Counted from the stretch's first letter, positions 1-9,713 are shown. The stretch is DNA of 64,000 bases from Paenibacillus auburnensis (GCF_927798115.1 NZ_CAKMMG010000001.1:868001-932000); one strand, 5' to 3'. A program made the numbers and translations. The notes: generated from the letters alone by a model not told the origin.

Positions 1-205
1 CGAACTGTTCCGCATTCATAACCTGGACGCGCAGATTATCGCCGCTTCGGTCCGCCATCCTGACCATGTGACCCGAGTAGCGATGGCTGGTGCGCATATC
101 GCCACTATTCCTTTCAGCGTGATCGAGCAAATCTCCAAGCACCCGCTGACCGATCAGGGGCTAGAGAAGTTCGCTGCCGACTGGAAGAAAGCTCCACAGG
201 TCTAA
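1..205 (+). CDS. Transaldolase / fructose-6-phosphate aldolase family protein, C-terminal part
   Basis: Only the last 68 codons are inside the window; the gene starts before base 1 and ends with TAA at 203-205. The readable tail contains [24 protein letters not shown] and a C-terminal [10 protein letters not shown], which resemble the last barrel strands and terminal helix of the small transaldolase (TalC/FSA) family of class I aldolases. These enzymes transfer or cleave dihydroxyacetone units in the non-oxidative pentose phosphate pathway in the cytosol. It lies 35 bases upstream of gnd in the same direction, so a shared pentose-phosphate transcript is plausible. Whether it is a true transaldolase or a fructose-6-phosphate aldolase cannot be decided from this fragment; the Schiff-base lysine lies outside it. 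Confidence 0.8.
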   Translation, partial: ELFRIHNLDAQIIAASVRHPDHVTRVAMAGAHIATIPFSVIEQISKHPLTDQGLEKFAADWKKAPQV

Positions 206-240
206 TTGTCCTGCACAAATCATAGGGAGGTCTATTGACG

Positions 241-1659
241 ATGGGTAAACAACAAATTGGTGTGGTCGGCTTAGCCGTCATGGGTAAGAATCTGGCCTTG
301 AATATGGAGAGCAAGGGGTTCTCGGTAGCTCTGTACAACCGCTCCCGTGAGAAAACAGATGAGCTGCTTGCTGAAGCAGCGGGCAAAAACTTCGTCGGCG
401 CATACAGTATTGAGGAGTTTGTCCAGTCGCTCGAGCTGCCGCGCAAAATCATGATCATGGTTAAGGCCGGCAAACCGACAGATGATACAATTCAACAGCT
501 GGTGCCGCATTTATCACCTGGGGATATTCTGATTGACGGCGGGAACGCCTTTTTCCCGGATACCCAGAGACGGAACAAAGAGCTGCAGGCGCAAGGCTTC
601 CGTTTTATCGGAGCAGGTGTGTCGGGCGGTGAAGAAGGCGCGCTGAAGGGGCCGGCGATTATGCCGGGCGGGCAGAAGGATGCCTACGAGCTGGTTGAAC
701 CTATCCTGACTGCCATTTCTGCCAAAGTGGACGGCGATCCTTGCTCGACTTATATCGGTGAAGACGGTGCCGGGCACTATGTGAAAATGGTGCATAACGG
801 TATCGAATACGGCGATATGCAGCTCATTGGTGAAGCTTACCAGCTGCTGAAGGATGTACTGGGCTTGAATACAGATGAGCTGCATGAGATTTTCTCAGAA
901 TGGAACAATGGAGAGTTAAGCAGCTATCTCATCGAGATTACTGCCGACATCTTCGCCAAAGCAGATCCGGAAACCGGCAAACCAATGGTCGATGTGATCC
1001 TGGATTCTGCAGGTCAAAAGGGAACCGGCAAGTGGACTAGTCAGAATGCGCTTGATCTCGGCGTTCCGTTATCAATCATTACCGAATCCGTCTTTGCACG
1101 GTTTATCTCGGCCATGAAGGAAGAGCGCGTCGCTGCAAGCAAGCGCTTGAAGGGGCCTGAGGTTAAGGGCTACGACGGCGACGCCAAGGAATTCATCGAG
1201 GCAGTCCGCAAAGCACTGTATGCCAGCAAAATTGCCTCTTACGCCCAGGGCTTTGCCCAGATGAGAGTGGCTTCGGACGAGTATAACTGGAACCTGAACT
1301 ATGGCAGCATCGCAATGATCTTCCGCGGAGGCTGCATTATCCGTGCCGGCTTCCTTCAGAATATCAAGGACGCTTATGACCGTGACCCTGAGCTCAAAAA
1401 CCTGTTCCTGGACGAGTATTTCAGCAGCGTCGTTCATAACTACCAGGAAGCGTGGAGAGATGTAGTGGCGATCGCAGTTAAACGGGGCATTCCGGTTCCG
1501 GCCTTTGCTTCTGGATTGGCTTACTATGACAGCTACCGTTCCGAACGTCTTCCGGCCAACCTGCTGCAGGCGCAAAGAGACTACTTTGGAGCTCATACCT
1601 TTGAACGGGTGGACCAACCGGGAAGCTTCCATTTTGGTTGGATGAGCAACAACGACTAA
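241..1659 (+). CDS. gnd: 6-phosphogluconate dehydrogenase, decarboxylating
   Basis: This enzyme oxidises 6-phosphogluconate to ribulose 5-phosphate and CO2 with NAD(P)+ in the cytosol. The 472-residue product has the expected length. The N-terminal Rossmann motif reads [12 protein letters not shown]. Substrate and catalytic motifs follow: [26 protein letters not shown], and [13 protein letters not shown] with the catalytic lysine and asparagine. The C-terminal all-helical dimer domain ends in [10 protein letters not shown]. An in-frame TTG lies at 235, but the ribosome site AGGGAGG at 224-230 is only 4 bases from it and 10 from the ATG at 241, and Bacillus GndA proteins begin similarly (M-x-KQQIGV), so 241 is preferred. 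It follows the transaldolase-like gene and is closed by a clear terminator. Confidence 0.95.
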   Translation: MGKQQIGVVGLAVMGKNLALNMESKGFSVALYNRSREKTDELLAEAAGKNFVGAYSIEEFVQSLELPRKIMIMVKAGKPTDDTIQQLVPHLSPGDILIDGGNAFFPDTQRRNKELQAQGFRFIGAGVSGGEEGALKGPAIMPGGQKDAYELVEPILTAISAKVDGDPCSTYIGEDGAGHYVKMVHNGIEYGDMQLIGEAYQLLKDVLGLNTDELHEIFSEWNNGELSSYLIEITADIFAKADPETGKPMVDVILDSAGQKGTGKWTSQNALDLGVPLSIITESVFARFISAMKEERVAASKRLKGPEVKGYDGDAKEFIEAVRKALYASKIASYAQGFAQMRVASDEYNWNLNYGSIAMIFRGGCIIRAGFLQNIKDAYDRDPELKNLFLDEYFSSVVHNYQEAWRDVVAIAVKRGIPVPAFASGLAYYDSYRSERLPANLLQAQRDYFGAHTFERVDQPGSFHFGWMSNND

Positions 1660-1688
1660 TTTAGTAACAATCGAATATATATTTATCT

Positions 1689-1721
1689 GCCAAATCGCAC
1701 ATTAATGCGGTTTGGCTTTTT
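1689..1721 (+). terminator. Rho-independent terminator after gnd
   Basis: An 11-base stem (GCCAAATCGCA with TGCGGTTTGGC, one G-U pair) is closed by a short loop and followed by five T residues. It lies 30 bases after the gnd stop. Confidence 0.85.
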
Positions 1722-1746
1722 ATATTCCCATGGAATAAAATTAAAT

Positions 1747-1775
1747 TTTACATAATTTATTTTTTATACGATAAT
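1747..1775 (+). promoter_or_regulatory. Candidate sigma-A promoter for the MFS gene
   Basis: TTTACA (1747-1752) and GATAAT (1770-1775) are separated by 17 bases in an AT-rich stretch. The predicted start site leaves a leader of about 60 bases before the gene at 1844. This is by motif match only. Confidence 0.5.
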
Positions 1776-1843
1776 GTAACAACCGAAATAAACTTAGACC
1801 GCTTGTCCTGAAAAATTAATAAGATAACGGGGGGATCACGGAT

Positions 1844-3076
1844 ATGAACCAGACTGTAGACCTACAGCAGTATAATAAAAACTATTCTTTGATGACGGTC
1901 ATTTTGTTCTGGTGCGGGTTAGTTATTCTGACCAGTATGTATATTACGATTCCGCTCGCGAATGTATTTACCCAGGCGTTCCAGATTAGCGCGGCTCAGG
2001 CGGCTTGGATTGGGAGTTCGTTCTCCCTCTGCTATGCGTTGGGCTGTCTGCTCTACGGGCCATTCTCCGACCGCTACGGACGTAAAGTATTTCTGGTAGC
2101 TGGTATAATCGGGTTAACGGTCGTTACCATTGCGATAGGTTTTGTGGATAGTTATTACGGGCTTATTGTGCTCAGAGGCGTGCAAGGTTTGGTGGCCGCC
2201 GCCTTTGCGCCTATTTCACTTGTATATGCAGGAGAGATGTTCCCGCCTCACAAAAGGCTTACCGCTGTTGGTTTTATTAGCTCAGGACTACTAATGGCAG
2301 GGATCGTTGGCCAGGTATTTAGCGGAATCGTTCACGATGCTCTCGGCTGGCGGGCTATTTTTTACATATTAGGGATTCTATACGGGATTACTGCAGTAAT
2401 CGTCATCGGCTTTCTCCCGAAAGACGAGCTGCACCGGCCGAAAGAAAATGTGCTGCTGAAGTTTAGGCAAATGACAAGCTTGCTGAAACAAACCCAGCTG
2501 CTGGCGGCCTTTTCTATAACCTTTGTGCTGCTATTAACTCTTGTCGGCATGTATACCGTCTTGGGAGATTATTTAAGTTCAACTAAGTTCGGACTCTCTG
2601 CGCAGGAGATCCTGTATGTCCGGGCAATCGGAATTGCGGGAATGCTAGTAGCACCTTTCTCAGGTCGGATCGCGCAAAAGCTGGGGATGACAGCTGTGCT
2701 ACGGGGCGGATTGGCTTTGTCTGCAATCGGGCTGCTTACGCTGGGTTTAGTGCCGAATCTGGTGTTAATTGTCCTCATGAGCGTTGTATTCGTGGCGGGT
2801 ATCGCGCTGGTAACTCCCGTTATTATCTCCACTGTCAGTCAGCTAGGCGGGAATGCAAGAGGTGCTGCGATCTCATTCAATGCATTTATTCTCTTTCTTG
2901 GTGCCAGTACAGGGCCGATTATAGCCTTGAGATTATTAAAGACTGAGAACTATCCGCTGTCCTTCAGCGTGTTAGGCGGTATTATTACATTAGGCTTTGC
3001 CGTATCGCTGTTTCTTAAATTATCTTCTAAGGCACCTGGCAAAAAGGAACGTGCTGCATCTGTACAGGCGGAGTAA
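1844..3076 (+). CDS. MFS transporter, 12-TM drug/metabolite exporter type
   Basis: The 410-residue protein is strongly hydrophobic along its whole length, with a pattern of about twelve membrane helices. Loop 2-3 carries the major facilitator signature GPFSDRYGRKVFLV, and RGVQGLVAAAFAPISLVYAGEMF matches helix 4-5 of proton-driven drug/H+ antiporters. Family knowledge suggests export of small molecules through the cytoplasmic membrane; the substrate cannot be read from sequence. The ATG at 1844 follows GGGGGGAT by a suitable distance. The gene stands alone after a candidate promoter, and the next gene begins 88 bases after its stop. The C-terminus is a short basic tail. Confidence 0.85.
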   Translation: MNQTVDLQQYNKNYSLMTVILFWCGLVILTSMYITIPLANVFTQAFQISAAQAAWIGSSFSLCYALGCLLYGPFSDRYGRKVFLVAGIIGLTVVTIAIGFVDSYYGLIVLRGVQGLVAAAFAPISLVYAGEMFPPHKRLTAVGFISSGLLMAGIVGQVFSGIVHDALGWRAIFYILGILYGITAVIVIGFLPKDELHRPKENVLLKFRQMTSLLKQTQLLAAFSITFVLLLTLVGMYTVLGDYLSSTKFGLSAQEILYVRAIGIAGMLVAPFSGRIAQKLGMTAVLRGGLALSAIGLLTLGLVPNLVLIVLMSVVFVAGIALVTPVIISTVSQLGGNARGAAISFNAFILFLGASTGPIIALRLLKTENYPLSFSVLGGIITLGFAVSLFLKLSSKAPGKKERAASVQAE

Positions 3077-3164
3077 TTCCTGCCGAAGGAACTTCCCTTT
3101 AAGTATCGAATATCTAATTAAACCGGAATGCTACAAAATTTGCTGGCAGGGAGGAGCAGATACG

Positions 3165-3512
3165 ATGATACTAGGTTTTGGAGGCATTTTTTGGAGAACG
3201 AAGAATCTGGAAGCTATAAAAAAATGGTATAGCGAAGTGCTGCAACTTGAGATAGGAGATTGGAATGGGACTGTGATCCAACCCCAATCGGGAAATGAGA
3301 CGATCTTCTCTTTTTTCACCGAGAATGACAGTTACTTTCCAACCGGACAACAGGTGATGCTAAACTTCCAGGTGAACGATCTGAACGAGACCCTTAAGCA
3401 TCTTGAACAGCTTGGTGTACCACTTGCAAAGCAAAAAGAGGAAAGTGAATATGGAAAGTTTGTTTGGATCGAAGACCCTGACGGCCGGCTGATTGAGCTT
3501 TGGGAGAAGTAA
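3165..3512 (+). CDS. VOC-fold (glyoxalase/bleomycin-resistance superfamily) protein
   Basis: A 115-residue protein with one vicinal-oxygen-chelate unit pair: an N-terminal strand and helix (LGFGGIFWRTKNLEAIKKWY) and the closing signature KFVWIEDPDGRLIELWE. The last Glu is the usual metal ligand position of the fold. Members include glyoxalase I, dioxygenases and antibiotic-binding proteins, so the reaction is not assignable. The same reading frame is open from 2997, overlapping the MFS gene, but the start at 3165 has GGGAGG nearby and begins exactly where the fold begins. A terminator follows directly. Confidence 0.8.
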   Translation: MILGFGGIFWRTKNLEAIKKWYSEVLQLEIGDWNGTVIQPQSGNETIFSFFTENDSYFPTGQQVMLNFQVNDLNETLKHLEQLGVPLAKQKEESEYGKFVWIEDPDGRLIELWEK

Positions 3513-3520
3513 CTGGAAAA

Positions 3521-3550
3521 GAAGACCGGAATGTCCGGTCTTCTTTTTTT
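3521..3550 (+). terminator. Rho-independent terminator
   Basis: A perfect 10-base stem GAAGACCGGA / TCCGGTCTTC with an ATG loop is followed by seven T residues. It separates the VOC gene from the convergent lutC and could serve both strands. Confidence 0.9.
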
Positions 3551-3569
3551 ATGCGCTCTAAAAAATATT

Positions 3570-4265
3570 CTATATGAGAACATAGGTGGCGCTCAAAGGT
3601 CCATGCACCCCGACAACGAGCTTCATCTCAATATCAGCTGAATTAGACGGGCCGGAGATGAGATTTATCGATGAGCCCAGCGGTTCACCGGCCTGAACCC
3701 GCCTGTTCAGGGCTGCTGCCGCCTGTGTGGAGCGAAGCACGATCCGCTCCTTTTCGATTACCGCAATATAATGAGCAGGCAGAAAATGAAGGGAGCGTCC
3801 CTGATCCGGGCGGCTCTCCACAACAATTGTCCCTGATTCGGCAAGAGCATAATCAGCAAAAATAACCGCTGTGTTCGCCGATTCAGCTCGCATAATATTC
3901 AGCTCTCTTCCTGCAGCTTCCTCCCACGCGAATGAACCCGGGAACTTAAGTCCGTAAGCGGCAAACCGGGGATCGCCGGAAGTCATTACGCTTCCTCCGC
4001 CATTAGCTTCAATCAGATCATCGAGTGTCCTCTGCAGAATCTCCGGCTTCGACTCAATGACCTGAGTGTGGATGAAAAAGCACTGCTCCTTAAGAATGTC
4101 TATCAGATCGTCTTGAGTTAGACTGCCATAGCTGTCCGGGAGCAAACTTTGAATATCCGGCAGCTGAACCTCGTGCCTGCGTTCCCGTCCCAGCTTGGAG
4201 GCAATCGTGTTCAGAAAGGATTCCTTATTATTCCCTGATGTATGATGATTCCCTGAGACTGTCAT
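3570..4265 (-). CDS. lutC: L-lactate utilization protein LutC
   Basis: LutC is a subunit of the iron-sulfur LutABC L-lactate oxidation system. The 231-residue product belongs to the LUD (DUF162) domain family: motifs seen include [52 protein letters not shown] and the C-terminal [20 protein letters not shown], which is typical of the LutC/YkgG group. Its start codon overlaps the lutB stop by 4 bases (ATGA), indicating translational coupling. It is last in the minus-strand operon lutA-lutB-lutC and its end converges on the VOC gene across a terminator. Confidence 0.92.
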   Translation of the reverse strand: MTVSGNHHTSGNNKESFLNTIASKLGRERRHEVQLPDIQSLLPDSYGSLTQDDLIDILKEQCFFIHTQVIESKPEILQRTLDDLIEANGGGSVMTSGDPRFAAYGLKFPGSFAWEEAAGRELNIMRAESANTAVIFADYALAESGTIVVESRPDQGRSLHFLPAHYIAVIEKERIVLRSTQAAAALNRRVQAGEPLGSSINLISGPSNSADIEMKLVVGVHGPLSATYVLI

Positions 4266-5689
4266 TCGCCCGACTCTCCTTTACGTTTGTCCAGCCAGGC
4301 CCTGAAGCTGTCCTGCTGCTTGACGGGTTGGCTAAGATCGCGCGCGCCAATCCAACCTTGGATCAATTCCGGCCCTCTGACAATTCGGCCATGCTTACTC
4401 ATCAGCCGGCTGGCCGGATGCGCAAACCGCAGTGTTTTACCGAATAGAGCAGGGGAGGACAGCAGCCGTCCCGCCGCCTTCATCTGGAATCTTTCCATGG
4501 AACCGGTCCGGTTCTCCTTAACGATGTTCTGCCGGTGCAGAATTAGCTGTTCATGCAACGGAATTCGGACCGGGCAGACATCCGTACAAGCCGCACACAA
4601 GCTGGAGGCAAAAGGGAGCTCTTTATAGTCATCGTATCCGCCAAGCAGCGGCGTGATGACGGCACCAATCGGCCCCGGATAGATGGACCCGTAGGCATGA
4701 CCGCCGATATGGCGGTAGACCGGACAGACATTCAGGCAAGCCCCGCAGCGTATACATTGTAAAGCTTCATTGAATTCGCTGCCGAGAATGTCTGAGCGGC
4801 CGTTGTCTACGACAACCAGATGGAATTCTTCAGGGCCGTCCGTGTCACCGGCTACGGAGGGTCCCATTACGGTAATGTAGCTTGTTAACTTTTGTCCAAC
4901 GGCACTGCGGCAGAGGAGATTATCCAGTACCTCCATTTCCGCAAGTGTAGGTACAATCCGCTCCATGCCCATCACGGCGATATGCGTTTTGGGGATGGCC
5001 GCTGTCAGATCGCCGTTGCCTTCATTAGTCACCAGGTTAATTGCCCCCAGGTTGGCGACAGCAAAGTTGCAGCCTGTGATTCCGACCTCAGCCTCCAGAA
5101 ATTTCTGCCGCAGGACCTTCCGGGCAAACCGGGCAAGCTTCTCAGGACTTTCATCATCTGTATATCCAAGCTTCTCCGTAAACACCCGCTGAATTTGCCG
5201 CCGGTCTTTATGCAGTGCAGGAGCCACAATATGTGATGGCGGATCCCAATCATCCATTTGCAGGATATATTCACCTAGATCAGTCTCAATCAGCTCACAG
5301 CCGGCTTCAATCAGTACATGGTTCAGCTCAATTTCCTCTGTGACCATGGATTTGGATTTAACGATTTTTTTAGCCTTTTTCTGTACGATAACATCCCGAA
5401 TATAGCTGCTGGCTTCTTCTTTGGTCGCTGCAAAATAAATATGGCCGCCTTTTTTCTCAATGTTTCCCGCGAGCTGCTCCAGATAATAATCCAGGTTCTG
5501 CAGGGTATGCTGACGGATTTGCTGGCCTGCGGTCCGCCACTGCTCCCAATCTCCGAGCGCGGTAGCCGCGGACAAACGCCTGGTCTTGAGACTGTCCTGC
5601 GCTGAACCTACGGCATTTCGCATAAATGAATCCCCGAGTCCGTCTGTAGTCCGTTCGCTGAAATCACGTTTATCCGTTTGCAGGCTCAA
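4262..5689 (-). CDS. lutB: L-lactate utilization iron-sulfur protein LutB
   Basis: The electron-transfer subunit of the LutABC L-lactate dehydrogenase complex, expected in the cytosol or at the membrane. The 475-residue protein has an N-terminal LUD domain (about residues 70-300; [30 protein letters not shown]). Two [4Fe-4S] cysteine clusters follow: [20 protein letters not shown] near residue 310 and [18 protein letters not shown] near residue 365. A C-terminal helical tail completes the family architecture. Start and stop both overlap the neighbours by 4 bases, so all three lut genes are translationally coupled. Confidence 0.95.
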   Translation of the reverse strand: MSLQTDKRDFSERTTDGLGDSFMRNAVGSAQDSLKTRRLSAATALGDWEQWRTAGQQIRQHTLQNLDYYLEQLAGNIEKKGGHIYFAATKEEASSYIRDVIVQKKAKKIVKSKSMVTEEIELNHVLIEAGCELIETDLGEYILQMDDWDPPSHIVAPALHKDRRQIQRVFTEKLGYTDDESPEKLARFARKVLRQKFLEAEVGITGCNFAVANLGAINLVTNEGNGDLTAAIPKTHIAVMGMERIVPTLAEMEVLDNLLCRSAVGQKLTSYITVMGPSVAGDTDGPEEFHLVVVDNGRSDILGSEFNEALQCIRCGACLNVCPVYRHIGGHAYGSIYPGPIGAVITPLLGGYDDYKELPFASSLCAACTDVCPVRIPLHEQLILHRQNIVKENRTGSMERFQMKAAGRLLSSPALFGKTLRFAHPASRLMSKHGRIVRGPELIQGWIGARDLSQPVKQQDSFRAWLDKRKGESGE

Positions 5690-6435
5690 GTCTGGCTTCC
5701 TCCTTTGGCAATCACAGGATTTCGATGGTTCAGCACTTCCGCAATATGCATAATTTTCACAGGTTCTCCCTTACGGGACAGACGGCCGCCGATATTCAGC
5801 AGACAGCCCATATCTGCGCTGATCAGAATATCCGCTCCGGTGTCCAGGACACAGCTGCTTTTTTCATCAACCATCTGCTCGGAAATATCCGGCATCTTCA
5901 CCGAAAAGGTCCCGCCAAACCCGCAGCAGTTATCGCTGTTCTTGAGCGGCTCCATGTGCAGCCCTTTTACATGCTCCAGCAGTTGAAAAGGGGTTTCCTT
6001 CTCACCCAGCAGTCTGGTCATATGACAGGAACGGTGGTAGGTAGCGGTCCCGTCAAGGCTTGCACCCACATCCGTGATGCCGAGTACTTTTACAATGAAC
6101 TGTGTGAATTCATAAGACTTTTCTTTTAAAGTAATCGCTTTCAATTCCCAGTCCGGATCCCCCTTGAAGATCTTCGGATATTCATGAAACATAGCGACGC
6201 AGGAGCCGGAGGGACCTACGACATAATCGGAGCTCTCAAAAGCAAGCATCATATTCTTCATCGCAAGCTTGGAATCTTCAAGATAGCCGCTGTTGTAGGT
6301 CGGTTGACCGCAGCAGACCTGCGAAGCCGGATAATCGATTTCACAGCCCAGCCGCTCGAGAACCTCTACCATTGCGATCCCGACCTTCGGGGTCATGAGG
6401 TCTACTAAACAAGTGGAAAAAATACTGACTTTCAC
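5686..6435 (-). CDS. lutA: L-lactate utilization protein LutA (CCG-domain)
   Basis: The first gene of the lut operon encodes a 249-residue protein with two cysteine-rich CCG domains like the GlpC/heterodisulfide-reductase subunit family: one ends in [13 protein letters not shown] and the other in [16 protein letters not shown]. With LutB and LutC it is needed for L-lactate oxidation to pyruvate. The start is a GTG at 6435, supported by GGAGGG seven bases upstream on the minus strand. It is divergent from aldA across a 165-base spacer, which makes joint control likely; the spacer contains a cre-like site. In B. subtilis this operon is controlled by LutR and SinR, but neither site was sought reliably here. 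Confidence 0.94.
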   Translation of the reverse strand: MKVSIFSTCLVDLMTPKVGIAMVEVLERLGCEIDYPASQVCCGQPTYNSGYLEDSKLAMKNMMLAFESSDYVVGPSGSCVAMFHEYPKIFKGDPDWELKAITLKEKSYEFTQFIVKVLGITDVGASLDGTATYHRSCHMTRLLGEKETPFQLLEHVKGLHMEPLKNSDNCCGFGGTFSVKMPDISEQMVDEKSSCVLDTGADILISADMGCLLNIGGRLSRKGEPVKIMHIAEVLNHRNPVIAKGGSQT

Positions 6436-6529
6436 TCCTTATCCCTCCAATCGAAATAACCCTAACCATAGCTTAACTCAACAAGTCAATAAAAAACAAC
6501 ACAAAAACAAATAAAAAATGTGAATCTTA

Positions 6530-6559
6530 TTGACAATAAATATTGATAGCGTTTACACT
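6530..6559 (+). promoter_or_regulatory. aldA promoter with overlapping cre (CcpA) site
   Basis: TTGACA (6530-6535) and TACACT (6554-6559) are 18 bases apart. The 15-mer TTGATAGCGTTTACA at 6543-6557 matches the catabolite-responsive element consensus WTGNAARCGNWWWCA at all but one position and covers the spacer and most of the -10. Its position predicts carbon catabolite repression of aldA, and it may influence lutA on the other strand. Confidence 0.7.
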
Positions 6560-6600
6560 ATTGGTGGGAAATGGAACAATCACCTTGAGGGGGAGAAACA

Positions 6601-8046
6601 GTGACCAAACATTTGATGTACATCGATGGCCAATTTACCGAAGCAGAAGGCAAAGAGTGGATGGAAGTAACGAATCCTGCAACAGATGAAGTGATCTCAC
6701 AGGTTCCCAAGGCTACTAGGAATGATGTCATTCGAGCCATCAATGCTGCAGAAGAAGCCCAATCTGCCTGGGAGGAGACACCTGCGGTTGAACGCGGGAA
6801 GTATCTGCATGCCATAGCAGACGGGATTCGTGCAGAGGCGGACAACATCGCCAGACTGATCTCCGAGGAAGTGGGCAAGACACTGGAATTATCTACCGTA
6901 GAGGTTAATTTTACAGCGGATTATATGGATTATATGGCTGAATGGGCACGACGTTATGAAGGGGAAATCGTTCAGAGTGACCGCGATAACGAGAACATCT
7001 TTGTATTTAAACGCGCAATCGGGGTAACTACAGGTATTCTGCCCTGGAATTTCCCGTTCTTTCTGATTGCCCGGAAGATGGCTCCAGCCCTGATCACCGG
7101 AAATACGATTGTCGTCAAGCCAAGTGCAGAATCCCCGAATAATGCTGTGGCTTTTAGCAAAATTGTTGACGCAGCAGGGCTGCCCAATGGGGTATTCAAT
7201 CTTGTCACTGGCAGGGGAGCTGAGGTGGGCAATGAGCTGGCCAGCAATCCAAAGGTCGGAATGGTCAGCCTTACAGGCAGCGTGCCGGCCGGGCAAAAGG
7301 TGATGGAAGCTGCTGCTGAGAACATCATCAAGGTTAGTCTTGAGCTAGGCGGTAAGGCTCCAGCCATTGTAATGGACGATGCCGATCTGGATCTTGCCAT
7401 CAAGGCTATTGTAGATTCACGGGTAATCAACACGGGACAGGTCTGCAACTGTGCGGAGCGCGTCTATGTGCATGAGAAGATCAAGGATGAATTCACGGCC
7501 CGTCTGGTTGAGGCCATGAAGGCAGTGAAATACGGTGATCCGTTAAAAGATAAAGATATCCACATGGGGCCGCTGATCAACAAGGCCGCACAGGATTCCG
7601 TCCAGCAAAAGGTAGACCGGGCAGTTGAAGAAGGTGCAAAAATCCTCCTCGGCGGTAAAAAGGTAGAGGGAGCAGGCAGCTTTTTTGAACCGACGGTTAT
7701 CTCAGAAGCTACGAATGACATGGAGATCGTACAAGAGGAAATCTTCGGGCCCGTGATTCCGGTAATTACTTTCTCCACTTTGGATGAAGCCATTGCGCTC
7801 GCCAATGACAGCGAATTCGGCTTGACCTCTTCTTTATATACGCAAAATCTTAATGTCGCGATGAAGGTCATCAAACGCCTGAAATACGGTGAAACCTATA
7901 TTAACCGCGAGAACTTTGAAGCGATGCAGGGATTCCATGCCGGCTGGCGGAAATCCGGCATCGGCGGAGCGGATGGTAAACATGGATTGAATGAATACCT
8001 GCAGACGCATGTAGTCTATCTGCAGTATGACAAATCAGTAAACTAA
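6601..8046 (+). CDS. aldA: Aldehyde dehydrogenase, lactaldehyde/glycolaldehyde type
   Basis: The enzyme is expected to oxidise L-lactaldehyde to L-lactate, or glycolaldehyde to glycolate, with NAD+ in the cytosol. The 481-residue protein has all ALDH landmarks: the NAD-site motif GILPWNFPFFLIARKMAP, the GSVPAGQKV nucleotide loop, general base Glu in LELGGKAP (residue 248) and the catalytic Cys in NTGQVCNCAERVYV (residue 282). Stretches such as YMAEWARRYEGEIVQSD and INRENFEAMQGFHAGWRKSG are, from memory, nearly identical to E. coli AldA, which is why the symbol is given. The GTG start has GAGGGGGAG upstream. It is divergent from lutABC, whose substrate is the product of this reaction. Confidence 0.9.
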   Translation: MTKHLMYIDGQFTEAEGKEWMEVTNPATDEVISQVPKATRNDVIRAINAAEEAQSAWEETPAVERGKYLHAIADGIRAEADNIARLISEEVGKTLELSTVEVNFTADYMDYMAEWARRYEGEIVQSDRDNENIFVFKRAIGVTTGILPWNFPFFLIARKMAPALITGNTIVVKPSAESPNNAVAFSKIVDAAGLPNGVFNLVTGRGAEVGNELASNPKVGMVSLTGSVPAGQKVMEAAAENIIKVSLELGGKAPAIVMDDADLDLAIKAIVDSRVINTGQVCNCAERVYVHEKIKDEFTARLVEAMKAVKYGDPLKDKDIHMGPLINKAAQDSVQQKVDRAVEEGAKILLGGKKVEGAGSFFEPTVISEATNDMEIVQEEIFGPVIPVITFSTLDEAIALANDSEFGLTSSLYTQNLNVAMKVIKRLKYGETYINRENFEAMQGFHAGWRKSGIGGADGKHGLNEYLQTHVVYLQYDKSVN

Positions 8047-8093
8047 AGGAATAGTGTAACGCAATTATTAGATGATCATAATAATAAGTAAGA

Positions 8094-8119
8094 AGCTCCC
8101 GGGCTGCCCGGGAGCTTTT
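8094..8119 (+). terminator. Rho-independent terminator after aldA
   Basis: A perfect 10-base stem AGCTCCCGGG / CCCGGGAGCT with a 3-base loop is followed by TTTT. It sits between aldA and the convergent GNAT gene. Confidence 0.88.
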
Positions 8120-8148
8120 ATGATTGTTGGCACCTAACTGCAAACGGA

Positions 8149-8568
8149 TTATAGGTTTTTCTTCAGATAATACTTAGTATGACCCTGGAGCGGGCAATCC
8201 TTGATCTCCCCGAAAATTTCGTAGCCTTGCTTCTGATAAAAATGCGGCGCCTGCCAGCTCATCGTTGTCAATTCACTCACTTTACAGCCGCGCAGCCGGG
8301 CTCTGGCTTCCAGCTCCTGCAGAAGTTCACCGCCCAGACCCTTACCTCTGTATTCCGGGTCCACTGCCAGCAGGTGCACATTTAATATATTCCAGACTAT
8401 GTCCCCGGTGATACCACCAATGAATGTACCTTTCTCGTAAGCTGCCAGAGAGAGCTCTTCGCGTTCATACGGCGGAATGCTGTGATCCGCACGCTGGCTG
8501 TGCTCTTCCAGTAATCTCGAGATTTCCCGCTGATTGTGCTGATGGTCCAGCTCTACTATTTCCAACAT
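8149..8568 (-). CDS. GNAT family N-acetyltransferase
   Basis: A 139-residue single-domain acyl-CoA-dependent acetyltransferase. Motif A, which binds the CoA pyrophosphate, is visible as LLAVDPEYRGKGLGGELLQELE, followed by motif B (PHFYQKQGYEIFGEI). The acceptor is unknown; family members modify small amines, antibiotics or protein termini. Translation starts at an ATG behind AAGGAGG on the minus strand. The gene stands alone, convergent with aldA and divergent from the glycerophosphodiesterase. Confidence 0.88.
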   Translation of the reverse strand: MLEIVELDHQHNQREISRLLEEHSQRADHSIPPYEREELSLAAYEKGTFIGGITGDIVWNILNVHLLAVDPEYRGKGLGGELLQELEARARLRGCKVSELTTMSWQAPHFYQKQGYEIFGEIKDCPLQGHTKYYLKKNL

Positions 8569-8665
8569 ATGTCCTCCTTATGTCCAAACTATGATAAGTA
8601 TAATAGCAAGGATGAATTGTTCCAACTTAATGAAACCTGTGGATTTTAATTAGGCCAACTGTTAG

Positions 8666-8671
8666 TATAAT
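8666..8671 (+). promoter_or_regulatory. -10 box upstream of the glycerophosphodiesterase gene
   Basis: A perfect TATAAT lies at 8666-8671. Transcription would begin near 8678, inside the first codons of the longest frame (ATG 8676), so the translated start must be further down, at 8712. No strong -35 box was seen. Confidence 0.5.
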
Positions 8672-8711
8672 ATTCATGTCATTAAGGATAGAGAAGAATG
8701 AGGGTAACGGA

Positions 8712-9623
8712 ATGATGAAGGTGTTCAGGCACAAAGCGTATTTTACCGGAATACATGTATTGCTGTTTGTTTCTTTGTTAACAATACTATACGCCTATTC
8801 CCCGACGATTCGGGTGAAGGTGAAAGAAATTATGGATCCTGCAGATAAAGTCTACACGATAGCCCACCGCGGGGCGTCCGGATATGCTCCGGAGAACACC
8901 ATCCCTGCCTTCGAGCTGGCGGCCGAGATGAAGGCAGATATTATTGAGATCGATATCCACTTGACCAAGGATGGGATTCCGGTCGTGATTCATGATGATA
9001 CCGTTAACCGCACGACTAATGGCAAAGGCTATGTAAAAAACATGACCTTAGAGCAGCTGGAGCGGTTAGATGCAGGAACCTGGTTCAACGAGGCCTACCC
9101 GATGTTTGCCCGGGACAAATATGCTGGTACTACCATTCCCACGCTTGATCAGGTATTTGAAACGTTCGGCAAAGAGATCAAATACATTCTGGAGATCAAG
9201 GATTCTGCACCAAGCCCTGGTATCGAAACCCTAATCAATGAATCCATTCAGAAATATGATCTGGAGGATGTGGTAGCCATTCATTCCTTCAGCGCAGGCA
9301 GTTTACGCAAATTCCACAAAATAAATCCGGACATTCCGTTATATCAGCTGGTCTGGTATGATTACAACGCAGAAAGAGTCTCAGAAACTTATCTGAAAGA
9401 GATAAAATCATATGCAGTTGGAATTAGTCCGAATTTTCAGGGGATCAGTTCGGCATATGTAGCACAGGTTAAGAATTTCGGGCTCAAGGTAATGCCCTAT
9501 ACAGTAAATTACCAGCTCAACATGGATAAAGCCTATTCCTGGGGCGTGGATGGGGTATATACCAATTTTCCTGACCGTCTGCTTGAAGTCATAGACACCA
9601 ACAGAGATAATGCCCAGTGGTAA
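8712..9623 (+). CDS. Membrane-anchored glycerophosphodiester phosphodiesterase
   Basis: The enzyme hydrolyses glycerophosphodiesters to glycerol 3-phosphate and an alcohol; some Gram-positive members act on teichoic acid. The 303-residue product starts with a basic stretch and one hydrophobic segment (about residues 9-28), so it is probably exported and anchored. The GDPD TIM-barrel follows with the catalytic motif AHRGASGYAPENT, metal ligands in IEIDIHLTKDG, the HDDTVNRTTNG loop, KYILEIKD and the late GVDGVYTNFPD. The first ATG of the frame (8676) sits on the presumed transcription start and lacks a ribosome site; GAGGG precedes 8712, so the start was moved there (8715 is equally possible). 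Confidence 0.88.
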   Translation: MMKVFRHKAYFTGIHVLLFVSLLTILYAYSPTIRVKVKEIMDPADKVYTIAHRGASGYAPENTIPAFELAAEMKADIIEIDIHLTKDGIPVVIHDDTVNRTTNGKGYVKNMTLEQLERLDAGTWFNEAYPMFARDKYAGTTIPTLDQVFETFGKEIKYILEIKDSAPSPGIETLINESIQKYDLEDVVAIHSFSAGSLRKFHKINPDIPLYQLVWYDYNAERVSETYLKEIKSYAVGISPNFQGISSAYVAQVKNFGLKVMPYTVNYQLNMDKAYSWGVDGVYTNFPDRLLEVIDTNRDNAQW

Positions 9624-9667
9624 AGCAATGGGGCCAGAAGAAGGCTGTAGCTTATATATTTAAAAGA

Positions 9668-9713
9668 GGTCCATTTCTTGTTCTTTCTCCGGAACAAGAA
9701 ATGGACCCTTTTT
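9668..9713. terminator. Bidirectional terminator
   Basis: A 16-base inverted repeat (GGTCCATTTCTTGTTC and its near-perfect complement) with a short loop ends in five T residues on the plus strand and has an A-rich start serving the minus strand. It separates two convergent genes. Confidence 0.88.

Noticed and set aside
1072..1632. 186-codon open frame on the minus strand inside gnd
   Set aside because: It is antisense to a clearly conserved enzyme, has no ribosome site, and arises from the codon bias of gnd.
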